From: Caulobacter sp. Root1455
GTDB lineage: Bacteria; Pseudomonadota; Alphaproteobacteria; Caulobacterales; Caulobacteraceae
NCBI RefSeq assembly: GCF_001426905.1
Contig: NZ_LMFQ01000021.1
Span: 171,557-235,556 of the forward strand
Direction of reading: 5' to 3'
Length of the DNA stretch: 64,000 nt
Position numbers and translations under genes: made by a program. A model generated the notes under the pieces. That model was not told where the DNA came from. It saw only the letters and a list, made by a program, of their open reading frames with translations, and did not search any database. Shown one piece after another: positions 63,591-64,000 of the stretch; position 1 is the first letter of the stretch, and the number at the start of each line of letters is the position of its first letter.

Positions 63591-64000
63591 TGGCTCTTCA
63601 GGCTCACGCTTTCGCTGTGAGTTGGAATGGAAAGGGTCGCGGAGCGCCGGACACCGTCCGGATGCTTTTAGACAAATACCGTTTCGACGAAGCCCGATCG
63701 CTCCGCGCGGTCGTTATCCGGAAGCCTGCGGCGCTGAGCCTTGGTTAGGGCCTCGCCGCCTTGAAGCCTCCGACGGGCGGGCCAGGTCAACGACACCCGG
63801 TCCCGGACCGCGAGCGCATCACCGCCCGCCTGCCGCTAGGTCAGCCCTCACGCCACGCCGTTTTAGTGTTCCATGCCCGGCCGGCCCTGGAGACGTGAGG
63901 TTTGACGAGGTCCCTACGCACGCGGATCCCGCCGCCGACAGAGCTTCCCGCTCGATCGCCCCCCGCCGCCGCATCGGTCGCTGGCCATGCGCCCTTTCCC

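Noticed and set aside
63382..63591. Minus-strand frame MPANTCPHLTASRSVRPHGG
   Set aside because: It is the translated form of the palindromic repeat; a similar peptide is encoded by copy A, which marks it as repeat-derived.
63590..63748. A 52-residue frame beginning MALQAHAFAVSWNG at the edge of repeat B
   Set aside because: The ATG is supplied by the repeat, there is no ribosome binding site, and no resemblance to a family. It could be a pseudogene remnant but cannot be supported.
63591..64000. Possible tmRNA, RNase P RNA or SRP RNA gene
   Set aside because: None of the conserved landmarks (tmRNA tag codons, the RNase P P4 core sequences, the SRP GGAA/GNAR loop) was found on either strand.

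Overview
The window is high-GC DNA from an alphaproteobacterium of the genus Caulobacter or a very close relative. The evidence is a podJ polar-organizer gene, a five-gene fliL-fliM-pflI-motE-TPR flagellar operon facing a sigma-54-type flgF-flgG-flgA-flgH operon, a zwf-pgl-edd-glk Entner-Doudoroff operon with a linked LacI regulator and pyruvate kinase, and GTTAAC and GANTC motifs of the CtrA/CcrM cell-cycle type near podJ. The species cannot be fixed from sequence alone. No tRNA, rRNA, CRISPR array, prophage or insertion sequence was recognised. The DNA looks like ordinary chromosome with several self-contained accessory modules.

Layout. 0-8 kb: a partial gene, a secreted hypothetical, a DinG-type Fe-S helicase, a Sel1-repeat protein, then an Lhr-type helicase with its partner nuclease PdeM. 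8-19 kb: small envelope proteins, podJ, an MprF-like DUF2156 protein, two acyl-CoA dehydrogenases around a DsbA-fold isomerase, and a Crp/Fnr regulator. 19-27 kb: pyk, lacI, glk, edd, pgl, zwf. 27-28.6 kb: an ECF sigma factor with a SnoaL-like tail and a divergent small protein. 28.7-38.6 kb: flagellar genes. 38.6-44.3 kb: a GntR-controlled carbohydrate module (unrecognised periplasmic protein, mannonate dehydratase, GntR/FCD regulator, GH105 hydrolase). 44.3-51.4 kb: thioredoxin TrxC, PQQ-type sugar dehydrogenase, small membrane stress proteins, CinA, hemerythrin, a sugar MFS transporter and an FAD oxidoreductase. 51.5-54.2 kb: a two-subunit molybdenum hydroxylase of the IorAB type. 54.4-56.6 kb: DUF47-PitA-NUDIX phosphate operon. 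56.7-64 kb: Nth-like glycosylase, DUF72, VanX-like dipeptidase, MmsA, flavin reductase, and an ECF42-type sigma factor with its YCII partner.

Regulatory wiring can be read directly. The 14-bp palindrome TGACAACGTTGTCA lies in front of zwf and of a sugar transporter 22 kb away. A one-mismatch copy precedes pyk and a degenerate copy precedes lacI, so uptake, the Entner-Doudoroff route and pyruvate kinase look like one LacI regulon. A second 11-bp operator, TGGCCTGACCA and variants, occurs upstream of every transcription unit of the GntR module. A GGAAC-N16-TGTT general-stress-type promoter precedes the hemerythrin gene.

The most unusual features are palindromic repeats. A 109-bp REPIN-like element (two inverted REP units) sits in frame inside the Lhr-type helicase gene and is read as about 37 residues. 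Two related 130-140 bp elements in direct orientation bracket the ECF42 sigma/YCII pair. A second repeat family (TGTCATCCCGGA ends) and a third (CCGCTC..CCCGGC) mark intergenic spaces.
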